Source of the DNA: Bacteroidales bacterium
Lineage (GTDB): Bacteria; Bacteroidota; Bacteroidia; Bacteroidales; JAADGE01
Reading direction: 5' to 3'
Assembly: GCA_026987795.1 (NCBI GenBank)
Contig: JALSMF010000439.1
Span: 1 to 6,687 of the forward strand
DNA length: 6,687 nucleotides
This document shows, in pieces, positions 1 through 6,345 of the stretch. Below the pieces are notes generated by a model. The model was given only the letters and a program-made list of their open reading frames with translations, made no database searches and had not been told where the DNA came from. Positions within the stretch are counted from its first letter, which is position 1, and each line of letters starts with the position of its first letter. The position numbers were made by a program, and so were the translations under genes.

Positions 1-1563
1 GAAGATTTTCTCGGACAAGAAGTAACCGAAGCTGTTATTACAGTACCTGCATATTTCAGCGATTCGCAAAGACAAGCAACCAAAGAAGCCGGAGAAATAG
101 CAGGGCTAACGGTAAAAAGAATAATTAACGAACCTACTGCGGCGGCTTTAGCTTACGGTCTTGATAAAAAACAAAAAGACGAAACTATTGCAGTTTTCGA
201 TTTAGGCGGAGGAACATTTGACATATCAATATTAGAGCTCGGCGACGGTGTTTTTGAGGTAAAATCAACCAACGGTGACACACACCTCGGAGGTGATGAT
301 TTTGACCAGGTTATTATTGACTGGTTAGCAGAAGAATTTCTGAAAGACGAAAATATTGATCTTAGAAAAGACCCGATGGCTCTTCAAAGACTGAAAGAAG
401 CTGCCGAAAAAGCAAAAATAGAACTTTCGAGTTCAACAAGCACGGAAATAAACCTTCCGTATATTATGCCGGTTGACGGGATACCTAAACATTTAGTTCG
501 CACTTTAACAAGAGCTAAATTTGAGCAACTTGCAGACAACCTGATTCAAAAAGTTATTGAACCATGTAAAATTGCAATGAAAGATGCCGGAATTACCAAT
601 TCGGATATTGACGAAGTAATTCTTGTAGGCGGTTCAACAAGAATACCGGCAATACAAAAGAAAGTTGAAGAATTCTTCGGAAAAACACCTTCAAAAGGCG
701 TTAACCCCGATGAAGTTGTTGCCATAGGAGCAGCTATTCAAGGCGGTGTGCTGGCAGGAGACGTAAAAGATGTTTTATTGCTTGACGTTACTCCGCTTTC
801 ACTCGGTATCGAAACAATGGGCGGGGTTATGACAAAACTGATTGAAGCAAATACAACAATACCGACTAAAAAGACGCAAACCTTTACAACTGCCGTTGAC
901 AATCAACCTTCGGTTGAAATTCACGTGCTGCAAGGCGAAAGAGCAATGGCTCAAGACAATAAAACGATAGGTCGTTTCCATTTAGACGGTATTCCGCCGG
1001 CACCGAGAGGAGTTCCGCAAATAGAAGTAACTTTTGACATTGATGCAAACGGAATACTTAACGTTTCGGCAAAAGACAAAGGAACAGGTAAAGAACAAAA
1101 AATCAGAATCGAAGCATCATCAGGTCTTTCGGAGGAAGAAATCAAGAAGATGAAAGATGAAGCTGCCGCAAATGCCGAAGCTGACAAAAAAGCCAAGGAA
1201 AAAATAGATAAAATAAATCAGGCAGACTCATTGATATTCCAAACCGAAAAACAATTAAAAGAATTCGGAGACAAATTGCCTGCCGATAAAAAAGGACCTA
1301 TTGAAGATGCATTAAATAAACTGAAAGAAGCTCACAAAAGTCAGGATTTAGATGCAATAGACAAAGCAATGAATGAGTTAAATACGGTATTCCAGGCAGC
1401 ATCGCAGGAAATGTATAAGCAAGGAGCACAAGGCGGTGCTCAGGGAGCAAATTTCCAAGATGCCGACATTAATAACCCGTATGCCGACAAGCAACAAGGA
1501 GGTGATGATAATAAATCTGACGATGAAGACATTCAAGATGTTGACTACGAAGAAGTCAAATAA
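1..1563 (+). CDS. dnaK: Chaperone DnaK (Hsp70), 5'-truncated by window edge
   Basis: Hsp70 chaperone: a cytosolic ATPase that binds and releases unfolded hydrophobic segments with a J-protein and GrpE. The frame is open from base 1, giving 520 residues plus TAA. Aligned by eye to E. coli DnaK (638 aa), the first residue matches about position 128, so roughly 127 N-terminal residues lie outside. Fragment residues 67-76 carry the phosphate-binding [10 protein letters not shown] (T72 equals E. coli T199) and 207-214 the second Hsp70 signature ILVGGSTR. The interdomain linker DVLLLD is at 257-262, the substrate-binding beta domain at about 263-372, and the helical lid at about 376-470. A Gly/Gln/Asp-rich disordered tail from 475 ends in DVDYEEVK, like other bacterial DnaKs. 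An internal ATG at 376 lies in mid-domain and is not a start. No dnaJ or grpE follows; a terminator does. Identification is certain. Confidence 0.98.
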   Translation, partial: EDFLGQEVTEAVITVPAYFSDSQRQATKEAGEIAGLTVKRIINEPTAAALAYGLDKKQKDETIAVFDLGGGTFDISILELGDGVFEVKSTNGDTHLGGDDFDQVIIDWLAEEFLKDENIDLRKDPMALQRLKEAAEKAKIELSSSTSTEINLPYIMPVDGIPKHLVRTLTRAKFEQLADNLIQKVIEPCKIAMKDAGITNSDIDEVILVGGSTRIPAIQKKVEEFFGKTPSKGVNPDEVVAIGAAIQGGVLAGDVKDVLLLDVTPLSLGIETMGGVMTKLIEANTTIPTKKTQTFTTAVDNQPSVEIHVLQGERAMAQDNKTIGRFHLDGIPPAPRGVPQIEVTFDIDANGILNVSAKDKGTGKEQKIRIEASSGLSEEEIKKMKDEAAANAEADKKAKEKIDKINQADSLIFQTEKQLKEFGDKLPADKKGPIEDALNKLKEAHKSQDLDAIDKAMNELNTVFQAASQEMYKQGAQGGAQGANFQDADINNPYADKQQGGDDNKSDDEDIQDVDYEEVK

Positions 1564-1585
1564 CAAAAGACAATTACTTAAAAGT

Positions 1586-1612
1586 AAAAAGCCGGCAAAT
1601 GTCGGCTTTTTT
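1586..1612 (+). terminator. Rho-independent terminator of dnaK
   Basis: An 11-bp stem, five A-T pairs followed by GCCGGC pairing with GTCGGC (one G-T pair), closes on the four-base loop AAAT and runs into a T-rich tract. It starts 23 nt after the dnaK stop codon and separates dnaK from the next gene on the same strand. Confidence 0.9.
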
Positions 1613-1673
1613 ATTTGTTTTTTTCCTGAAAAAATAATATATTGCAAATACCGACTTTCACTATTACTATATT

Positions 1674-2054
1674 ATGATTACCTACAAACTAAACACCGAA
1701 ACAGGAATATTGGAAACATCAATAAAAGGAGAGGTTACGATAGGCGACTTTATAAATTACATAATATCTCTCAGCCGAGACAAAACATTGCCGAAAAAGT
1801 TAAAAATTTTTTCCGATGCAACAGAAGGCAGGTTTTCCGGTAATACAACTCCGGACGACTTAATAGAGATTGTTGAAGCAAACAATCTCTCATTAGCACA
1901 ACGAGATTTCATCTGTGATGCTTTTATCCTGTCAAGTTCCTTAGAAACAGCTATGGGACAGCTATATATGAAATTCAGCAAAGCCGACAACTACCGCTTC
2001 AAAGTATTTTCTGACAAAAAAGCAGCATTAAAATGGCTCAATAGTTTTTCATAA
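1674..2054 (+). CDS. Small protein, probable SpoIIAA-like / STAS-SEC14-type domain
   Basis: A complete 126-residue protein with no signal peptide or membrane segment, so probably cytosolic. The order of elements fits one alpha/beta STAS- or SEC14-like domain, as in the SpoIIAA-like family. It opens with a strand pair around residues 2-20 (YKLNTETGILETSIKGEVT), followed by a helix at about 23-35. A strand at 43-49 ends in FSDAT, a position where the family often has a D-A/D-x turn. A helix spans 60-70, a strand FICDAFIL 79-86, a helix 90-101, a strand YRFKVF 107-112, and a last helix AALKWL 117-122 that is common in this group. The family has no single established role; some members bind lipids or partner proteins, and I claim none here. 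The ATG is preceded by AT-rich sequence without a Shine-Dalgarno site, usual for Bacteroidota. It is flanked by terminators and is probably monocistronic. The family call is from pattern memory only. Confidence 0.72.
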   Translation: MITYKLNTETGILETSIKGEVTIGDFINYIISLSRDKTLPKKLKIFSDATEGRFSGNTTPDDLIEIVEANNLSLAQRDFICDAFILSSSLETAMGQLYMKFSKADNYRFKVFSDKKAALKWLNSFS

Positions 2055-2058
2055 CAAT

Positions 2059-2082
2059 AAAAAAACACCGAACAGTTTTTTT
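2059..2082 (+). terminator. Possible weak terminator after the small STAS-like gene
   Basis: Seven A and one C pair with one G and seven T around an 8-nt loop, and the stem is followed by more T (2084-2090). The stem has only one G-C pair, so folding would be weak. It sits 4 nt after the stop codon at 2052-2054 and 32 nt before the next gene. Partial read-through is plausible. Confidence 0.35.
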
Positions 2083-2099
2083 TATTTTTTCAAAAAACG

Positions 2100-2107
2100 T
2101 ATTTTTG
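2100..2107 (+). promoter_or_regulatory. Candidate Bacteroidota -7 box upstream of the DUF2851 gene
   Basis: TATTTTTG fits the Bacteroidota primary-sigma -7 consensus TAnnTTTG exactly. A start of transcription 5-7 nt further on would fall at about 2112-2114, directly at the ATG of 2115, implying a leaderless or nearly leaderless mRNA. No TTG or TTTG is visible at the -33 distance, and the region is so A/T-rich that a chance match is likely. Confidence 0.25.
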
Positions 2108-2114
2108 GATATTG

Positions 2115-3401
2115 ATGAAAAACTCTGGTAATATATCCGAAAAATTTCTGCATTATATTTGGAAAAACAAGCTCTTCGATAAAGAAAAACTGACTGATGA
2201 CAACGGAAATAAAATTGAAGTCATATCTGCAGGCATGTATAATACTGATGCAGGTCCTGATTTTTTTTCGGCTAAAATAAAAATCGAAGATACAATTTGG
2301 GCAGGGAATATAGAAATACACATAAACTCTTCCGATTGGTATAAACATAACCATCACACAGACAAAGCATACAACAACGTAATCTTGCAAGTTGCCTTAA
2401 ATTGCGACAGAGAAATTTTATCTCAAGATAATAAAAAAATACTTTCCGCAGAACTGAAATTTGACACCAAACTAATAAAAAAACACTCTGAACTTCTTGA
2501 AGAAAAAGAAGAAATACCGTGTAAACATTTCATTGCAAAAACAGACACTTTTTTGTTAAACTCGTGGCTGTCCTCCGTATTAATTGAAAGAGCCGAACAA
2601 AAAACAAAATCGGCAAAACTGTTGTTAGAACAAAAAAACAATAATTGGGAAGATATACTATATATCATCACGGCAAAATCTTTCGGTTTCAAAATTAACT
2701 CGCTGCCTTTTGAAATGCTTGCAAAGTCGTTGCCGTTAATAACCCTTGCAAAGCATAAAAACAACAGGTTTCAAATTGAATCACTGCTTTTCGGTCAAGC
2801 CGGAATGCTGGATGATAACATACCCGATGATTATTACCTTAAATTAAAAAAAGAATATAAATTTTTAAAATCAAAATACAAACTAAAACCTATTGAAGCA
2901 CATTTATGGAAATTCCTGCGTATCAGACCTTCAAATTTTCCGACTGTCAGAATTTCTCAATTTGCAGATTTAATTTACAAAACATCTCATTTATTCTCAA
3001 AAATAACTGAAATAAAAAATGTTTCCGAACTTGAAAAAATATTTAGCATTAAAGCAAGTAAATATTGGGACACACATTACAAATTCGGAGTTGAAACCCG
3101 TTTTAAATGCAAAAAAACAGGAAAATCGGCAATAAATTCAATAATTATAAACAGTGTAATACCTGTTTTATTTCTTTACGGAAAAGAAAAAGACAATACT
3201 GAAATTACGGAAAAAGCCGTTTTTTTTCTTGAAAATATGAAACCCGAAAAAAATAATATCACAAAAAAGTGGGAAAATACAGGATTAAAAATAAAAAACG
3301 CTTATTTTTCGCAATCTTTAATACAACTTTACAACGAATATTGCAGTAAAAAAAGATGTTTGGAGTGCAGAATAGGATATAAATACATTCAAAATACATA
3401 A
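2115..3401 (+). CDS. DUF2851 family protein, function unknown
   Basis: A complete 428-residue protein, recognised by its N-terminal block: EKFLHYIWKNKLF (9-21), NTDAGPDFFSAKI (43-55), WAGNIEIHINSSDWYKH (62-78) and HTDKAYNNVILQV (81-93). These resemble the conserved core of DUF2851, a family seen mostly in Bacteroidota and without a known reaction. The dense acidic and His residues (D45, D49, E67, H69, D74, H78, H80, H81, D83) look like a catalytic or metal site. The D-x(17)-E-x-H arrangement recalls PD-(D/E)XK nucleases, but that is my inference. Residues 150-380 are Lys- and Leu-rich, mostly helical by appearance. The C-terminus has C410, C415 and C418 (CX4CX2C) followed by RIGY, a possible metal-binding knuckle. 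No signal peptide or membrane segment is seen. I chose ATG 2115 over the TTG just before it; a GGA at 2107-2109 is the only RBS-like element. The K+ channel gene follows after 21 nt, suggesting co-transcription. Confidence 0.88.
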   Translation: MKNSGNISEKFLHYIWKNKLFDKEKLTDDNGNKIEVISAGMYNTDAGPDFFSAKIKIEDTIWAGNIEIHINSSDWYKHNHHTDKAYNNVILQVALNCDREILSQDNKKILSAELKFDTKLIKKHSELLEEKEEIPCKHFIAKTDTFLLNSWLSSVLIERAEQKTKSAKLLLEQKNNNWEDILYIITAKSFGFKINSLPFEMLAKSLPLITLAKHKNNRFQIESLLFGQAGMLDDNIPDDYYLKLKKEYKFLKSKYKLKPIEAHLWKFLRIRPSNFPTVRISQFADLIYKTSHLFSKITEIKNVSELEKIFSIKASKYWDTHYKFGVETRFKCKKTGKSAINSIIINSVIPVLFLYGKEKDNTEITEKAVFFLENMKPEKNNITKKWENTGLKIKNAYFSQSLIQLYNEYCSKKRCLECRIGYKYIQNT

Positions 3402-3422
3402 TTTTTGTCAGCCTTAATAATA

Positions 3423-4469
3423 ATGTCTAAAGAATTTAGAAACATATACATATCATCCTTAATTCTTCTTTTTATTTTCTCATCCGGAGTTGCAGGATAT
3501 ATCATAATTGAGAATTACAACTTTACCGAAGCTGTGTATATGACAATTCTTACAATGTCAACCGTAGGTTTTGAGGAAGTAAGACCGCTGTCAACCCATG
3601 GTATGATTTTTACGGTTGTTTTGATAATAACAAGTTTAGGACTTTTCGGTTACTTCCTGACATCCGTAACCGGAATTTTTATTGACGGTGATTACAGAAA
3701 AGCAGTAAAAGTATATTACAGAACTAAAAAAATTAAAAAATTGAAAGATCATATAATTGTATGCGGATTTGGTCGTAACGGGAAAAAAGCCGTAAATGAC
3801 CTGTTAGAATTGAACAAAAGAGTTGTAATTATAGATAACGACAACGAAATAATTACCGACGAAACCAATGAAGAGATTTTAAAAAATAAAAATCTTATCG
3901 TTATTCACGGAGATGCTTCAAACGAAGAAACTTTAGAAAAAGCAAACGTAAAAAATGCCAAAGCTCTGCTTACAACATTACCGAACGATGCCGAAAATCT
4001 TCTGATAGTTCTGACATCAAGAGATTTAAATAAAAACATCAAGATAATTTCAAGAGTCTCAGACGAACATTCGTTTAAAAAACTGAAACGAGCCGGTGCA
4101 GATAATATTATTATGCCGGACATTGTAGGAGGAGCAAAAATGGCAAAACTTGTAACAGAACCTGATATTGTAGAATTTATGGAGTTTCTGATGTTACGCG
4201 AAGGTCAAGATGTAAACCTTGAAGAACTGTCTTGCAGCGATTTGGCTTCTTGCTTTGTAAACAGCACAATTGCAGATTTAGACATTCGTAAAAAAACAGG
4301 AGCAAATATTATAGGACTGAAATTAAAAGACGGTACATATATGTTTAATCCTAATGCCGACATAAAACTAAATAAAGAAGACAAACTTTTTGTTCTCGGC
4401 AGTATAAAACAAATCGAAAAATTAAAATCTCTGCTGGAAAGCGGTCATTATTTTGACAGCAATACTTAA
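3423..4469 (+). CDS. Two-TM potassium channel with RCK (TrkA-N/TrkA-C) domains
   Basis: A complete 348-residue MthK-type K+ channel subunit, expected to assemble as a tetramer in the inner membrane with a cytosolic gating ring. TM1 spans about 8-30 and the pore helix about 34-46. The selectivity filter TVGFEE at 47-52 replaces the usual TVGYGD, and TM2 spans about 60-87. A basic linker (KIKKLK, 103-108) leads into the RCK-N Rossmann domain: GFGRNG at 115-120 is the GxGxxG dinucleotide loop, D138 ends beta-2 (VVIIDND), and HGDAS lies at 162-166. RCK-C (TrkA-C) covers about 265-340. Related RCK domains respond to Ca2+, nucleotides or NAD(H); the ligand here cannot be told. ATG 3423 is preferred over an in-frame TTG at 3405 because it leaves a normal short cytosolic N-terminus. 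No Shine-Dalgarno site is visible. The gene lies 21 nt after the DUF2851 gene and converges with the ClC gene. Confidence 0.93.
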   Translation: MSKEFRNIYISSLILLFIFSSGVAGYIIIENYNFTEAVYMTILTMSTVGFEEVRPLSTHGMIFTVVLIITSLGLFGYFLTSVTGIFIDGDYRKAVKVYYRTKKIKKLKDHIIVCGFGRNGKKAVNDLLELNKRVVIIDNDNEIITDETNEEILKNKNLIVIHGDASNEETLEKANVKNAKALLTTLPNDAENLLIVLTSRDLNKNIKIISRVSDEHSFKKLKRAGADNIIMPDIVGGAKMAKLVTEPDIVEFMEFLMLREGQDVNLEELSCSDLASCFVNSTIADLDIRKKTGANIIGLKLKDGTYMFNPNADIKLNKEDKLFVLGSIKQIEKLKSLLESGHYFDSNT

Positions 4470-4485
4470 AAAACACCTGTTCTTA

Positions 4486-5811
4486 TTATTTTTTTATCGT
4501 TAAACTACGTTTTAGTAAAGTTGTATAAATAGGCTCGTTACCCAATTGTGCCGTAATTACCGATGCAGTTACGGCAGTAATTATAAGAGGCAATATCATT
4601 TCATAATTTGAGGTCATTTCAACAGCAAGGACTAATCCGGTTAAAGGAGCTCTTACCGTAGAGGCAAAAATTCCTGCCATCCCGGCAACAGCAAAAACAC
4701 CCGGTTCCGAAATAAGTTCCGGAAAATAATTATGCGAAACATTGCCGAATAACATCCCGAAAACTACTCCGAGAGCAAGCAAAGGTGCAAAAATGCCGCC
4801 GGGAACACCTGTTCCGTAACTGAAAACAGTCAGCAGCAACCTGCCGACAAACAAAACAATTAAAAACCGAAGCGTAAAAGAGCCATCCAAAACTTCTCTT
4901 ATTGTTCCGTAGCCGCCTCCTGTCATCCCCGTATCAAAAATCCCTAAAAGAGTTATCAATATACCGATAAATATAACAGTAATTACAAATAAAGATTTTG
5001 AAAGATTCTCAAAAAAATTCAAAGATAAAACTATTAATTTATTGAATAGGTATCCTATAAAACTAAAAAAAGCCCCCAAAATAATAAACATCCATAAAGC
5101 AGATATATCAGGACTTGAAAAAACTGACATTTTAATAACCGGATCAGCTCCTATTAATGCTCTGACAATAAAATCAGCAGTTCCGGAAGCAACCATAATC
5201 GCAGCAACCGAATAAAATGTATATTTAAAATGCCCGTGCATCTCCTCAATAACAAATATTATTCCCGCTAAAGGTGCATTAAATGCTCCTGCAAGCCCGG
5301 CGGCAGCACCTGCCGAAACCAAAGGATTTGTTTCATCTGCAGGCTGCTTAGAAATATCTTCTGTCATTTTACCTATATTCGCCCCTATCTGAATTGTAGG
5401 TCCTTCACGACCTAATAATAAACCGCTTCCCAAAGAAAATAATGATGCAACAAATTTAACAGGTAATATTCTTTTCCATCGCAATGTTTTTACACCGTCT
5501 AAAGCGCCTTCTATCTCCTGAATCCCGCTTCCGGATGCTTCCGGAGCAAACTTTTTAACTAAAAACAGTGAACCTGTAATTCCGGTAATTCCAAAAAGTA
5601 AAGGTAATAACCAATTTGAAATATCAAGATTGTTGACATTTGCGTACAAATCATCCCTGAAATTATCAATATAACCTAAAACTAATCTGAATACAGAACC
5701 GGCAGTACCCGCTAAAATACCGATAATAAATGAAAAAAATATTAGTTTAAAATTCTTATTATCAGCATCAATAAAGCGTTGACTTATTTTTCCGGCTTTT
5801 GTATATTTCAT
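4486..5811 (-). CDS. ClC-family chloride transporter, probable H+/Cl- antiporter
   Basis: A complete 441-residue polytopic inner-membrane protein of the ClC family, a homodimer in which each subunit has its own pathway. It carries all family signatures. GSGIQ is at 94-98 (S95 equals S107 of E. coli ClcA, the chloride-coordinating Ser), GREGP at 134-138 (E136 equals the gating glutamate E148), and GAFNAPLAG at 175-183. IEEM at 188-191 has E190 matching the proton glutamate E203. GIFAP is at 339-343 (F341 equals F357), and Y429 matches the chloride-coordinating Y445. Keeping both glutamates argues for 2 Cl-/1 H+ exchange rather than a passive channel. The Ser in GSGIQ favours chloride over nitrate. 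The protein ends just after the last helix, with no CBS domains. ATG 5811 has a good Shine-Dalgarno site. It is read away from the rRNA operon and converges on the K+ channel gene with 16 nt between stop codons and no clear hairpin there. Confidence 0.95.
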   Translation of the reverse strand: MKYTKAGKISQRFIDADNKNFKLIFFSFIIGILAGTAGSVFRLVLGYIDNFRDDLYANVNNLDISNWLLPLLFGITGITGSLFLVKKFAPEASGSGIQEIEGALDGVKTLRWKRILPVKFVASLFSLGSGLLLGREGPTIQIGANIGKMTEDISKQPADETNPLVSAGAAAGLAGAFNAPLAGIIFVIEEMHGHFKYTFYSVAAIMVASGTADFIVRALIGADPVIKMSVFSSPDISALWMFIILGAFFSFIGYLFNKLIVLSLNFFENLSKSLFVITVIFIGILITLLGIFDTGMTGGGYGTIREVLDGSFTLRFLIVLFVGRLLLTVFSYGTGVPGGIFAPLLALGVVFGMLFGNVSHNYFPELISEPGVFAVAGMAGIFASTVRAPLTGLVLAVEMTSNYEMILPLIITAVTASVITAQLGNEPIYTTLLKRSLTIKK

Positions 5812-5817
5812 ACTGTT

Positions 5818-5822
5818 TCCTT
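5818..5822 (-). promoter_or_regulatory. Shine-Dalgarno site of the ClC gene
   Basis: On the minus strand AAGGA lies 6 nt before the ATG at 5811-5809. It is the only clear Shine-Dalgarno sequence I find in the window and supports the chosen start of the transporter. Confidence 0.65.
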
Positions 5823-5871
5823 AAAAATAACTTAAAATAAACGGGTAAACATAAACTTACAAGTTAAAATA

Positions 5872-5902
5872 CAAAGTTATTAAATCTTTACAGCCTGTTC
5901 AG
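5872..5902 (-). promoter_or_regulatory. Probable promoter of the ClC gene (Bacteroidota type)
   Basis: Read on the minus strand, TAACTTTG (5879-5872) matches the Bacteroidota -7 consensus TAnnTTTG exactly. A poor -33 element, CTG instead of TTG, lies at 5902-5900 with a 20-nt spacer. Transcription would start near 5865, leaving a leader of about 50 nt before the ATG. The perfect -7 box in a proper place is the main support; the weak -33 lowers confidence. Confidence 0.45.
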
Positions 5903-5931
5903 AAAAATCAAAAAAACTTTTTCTCTCTGCA

Positions 5932-5968
5932 CAAATCATTTCTCAAACTTTAAAGTTTAGGAAATTTG
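5932..5968. repeat. Palindrome AAACTTTAAAGTTT within a longer imperfect inverted repeat
   Basis: AAACTTTAAAGTTT at 5945-5958 is a perfect 14-bp palindrome. The symmetry extends imperfectly outward: CAAATCATTTCTC on the left (5932-5944) against AGGAAATTTG on the right (5959-5968), with a few mismatches and a gap. It lies 30 nt upstream of the probable -33 of the ClC promoter. It could be an operator for a dimeric regulator or a copy of a dispersed palindromic repeat; the window holds only one copy, so neither can be decided. Confidence 0.5.
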
Positions 5969-6151
5969 ACAAATACAAGGTTATTCCTATGATTTTTTCA
6001 GCTATCATAAATTAAATATTGAAGCAAGTAGCGGTATGTAAAAATTATGAGGAGGATTAGAATATTACTTCAAAATCACAAAAAAATAAGCACACTATGT
6101 CAGAATAGAATATCTAAAAAACAAAAGATTTGCAATTAAAGCGACAGCAAA

Positions 6152-6183
6152 TAAAAAAAGCCCCAATCAAAAGATTGGGGCTT
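6152..6183 (-). terminator. Rho-independent terminator of the rRNA operon
   Basis: On the minus strand AAGCCCCAATC pairs perfectly with GATTGGGGCTT around a TTTT loop and is followed by a run of T. It starts 7 nt past the 5S rRNA 3' end. On the plus strand the stem is followed by A rather than T, so it acts only on the rRNA strand. Confidence 0.93.
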
Positions 6184-6190
6184 AAAAAAA

Positions 6191-6292
6191 GGCAACGACC
6201 TACTTTCCCGCTAATGCAGTAGCATCGGCGCTGGCGGTCTTAACTTCTCTGTTCGGTATGGGAAGAGGTGGAACCCCGCCGCTATAGTCACC
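6191..6292 (-). rRNA. rrf: 5S ribosomal RNA
   Basis: The minus strand contains the conserved 5S core: GCGGGGTTCCACCTCTTCCC, then CCGAACAGAGAAGTTAAG, then GCCGATGCTACTGC, then GTAGGTCG near the 3' end. The ends pair as helix I, GGTGAC at the 5' end (6292-6287) with GTTGCC at the 3' end (6196-6191, G-T pairs allowed). I set the limits to this helix; the mature RNA may be a few nt longer at each side. It closely resembles Bacteroides 5S and follows 23S rRNA on the same strand, as in a standard 16S-23S-5S operon. Confidence 0.95.
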
Positions 6293-6345
6293 TTAAATTT
6301 TTAAATAAATTTATGACATACTAAAAGAAAACTGTGTCCTCAGGT

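Larger units (their letters stand above)
5823..6151. other. Non-coding AT-rich intergenic region between ClC gene and rRNA operon
   Basis: About 330 nt with no credible gene. It contains the probable ClC promoter (5872-5902) and a palindromic element (5932-5968). A short TATGAT...ATCATA inverted repeat lies at 5988-5993 and 6004-6009 around a 10-nt loop. One 30-codon reading frame (6047-6139, +) preceded by no RBS and rich in Lys/Ile looks like chance. No tRNA, riboswitch fold or insertion-sequence end is recognisable by eye. Confidence 0.6.

Noticed and set aside
799..1196. Minus-strand open frames of 60 and 81 codons inside dnaK
   Set aside because: They lie antisense to a certain gene, overlap each other and have no recognisable protein features.
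1378..1647. Minus-strand 89-codon hydrophobic frame over the dnaK 3' end
   Set aside because: The hydrophobic look comes from reading the acidic, A-rich dnaK tail in reverse; it crosses the terminator and has no start context.
1436..1843. A 135-codon plus-strand frame bridging the dnaK 3' end and the next gene
   Set aside because: It runs through the dnaK terminator in another frame, is dominated by Lys/Asn/Arg from A-rich DNA, and resembles no family.
2082..2764. Minus-strand frames of 102 and 113 codons inside the DUF2851 gene
   Set aside because: Both are antisense to a well-supported coding frame and show no motif.
3905..4123. Minus-strand 72-codon frame inside the K+ channel gene
   Set aside because: Antisense to the RCK-N domain coding region; no start signal or family resemblance.
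4470..4485. Possible bidirectional terminator between the convergent K+ channel and ClC genes
   Set aside because: Only A/T runs and a three- to four-pair AACA/TGTT hairpin are present; no stable stem can be drawn.
5988..6009. Short inverted repeat TATGAT/ATCATA with 10-nt loop
   Set aside because: Six A/T-rich base pairs are expected by chance here; no T tract follows, so it is not a terminator.
6047..6139. A 30-codon plus-strand frame between the ClC gene and the rRNA operon
   Set aside because: No RBS at the proper distance, composition of random AT-rich DNA, and no similarity to a known small protein or leader peptide.
6293..6345. tRNA gene in the 23S-5S spacer
   Set aside because: The spacer is about 50 nt, too short for a tRNA, and shows no T-loop sequence.
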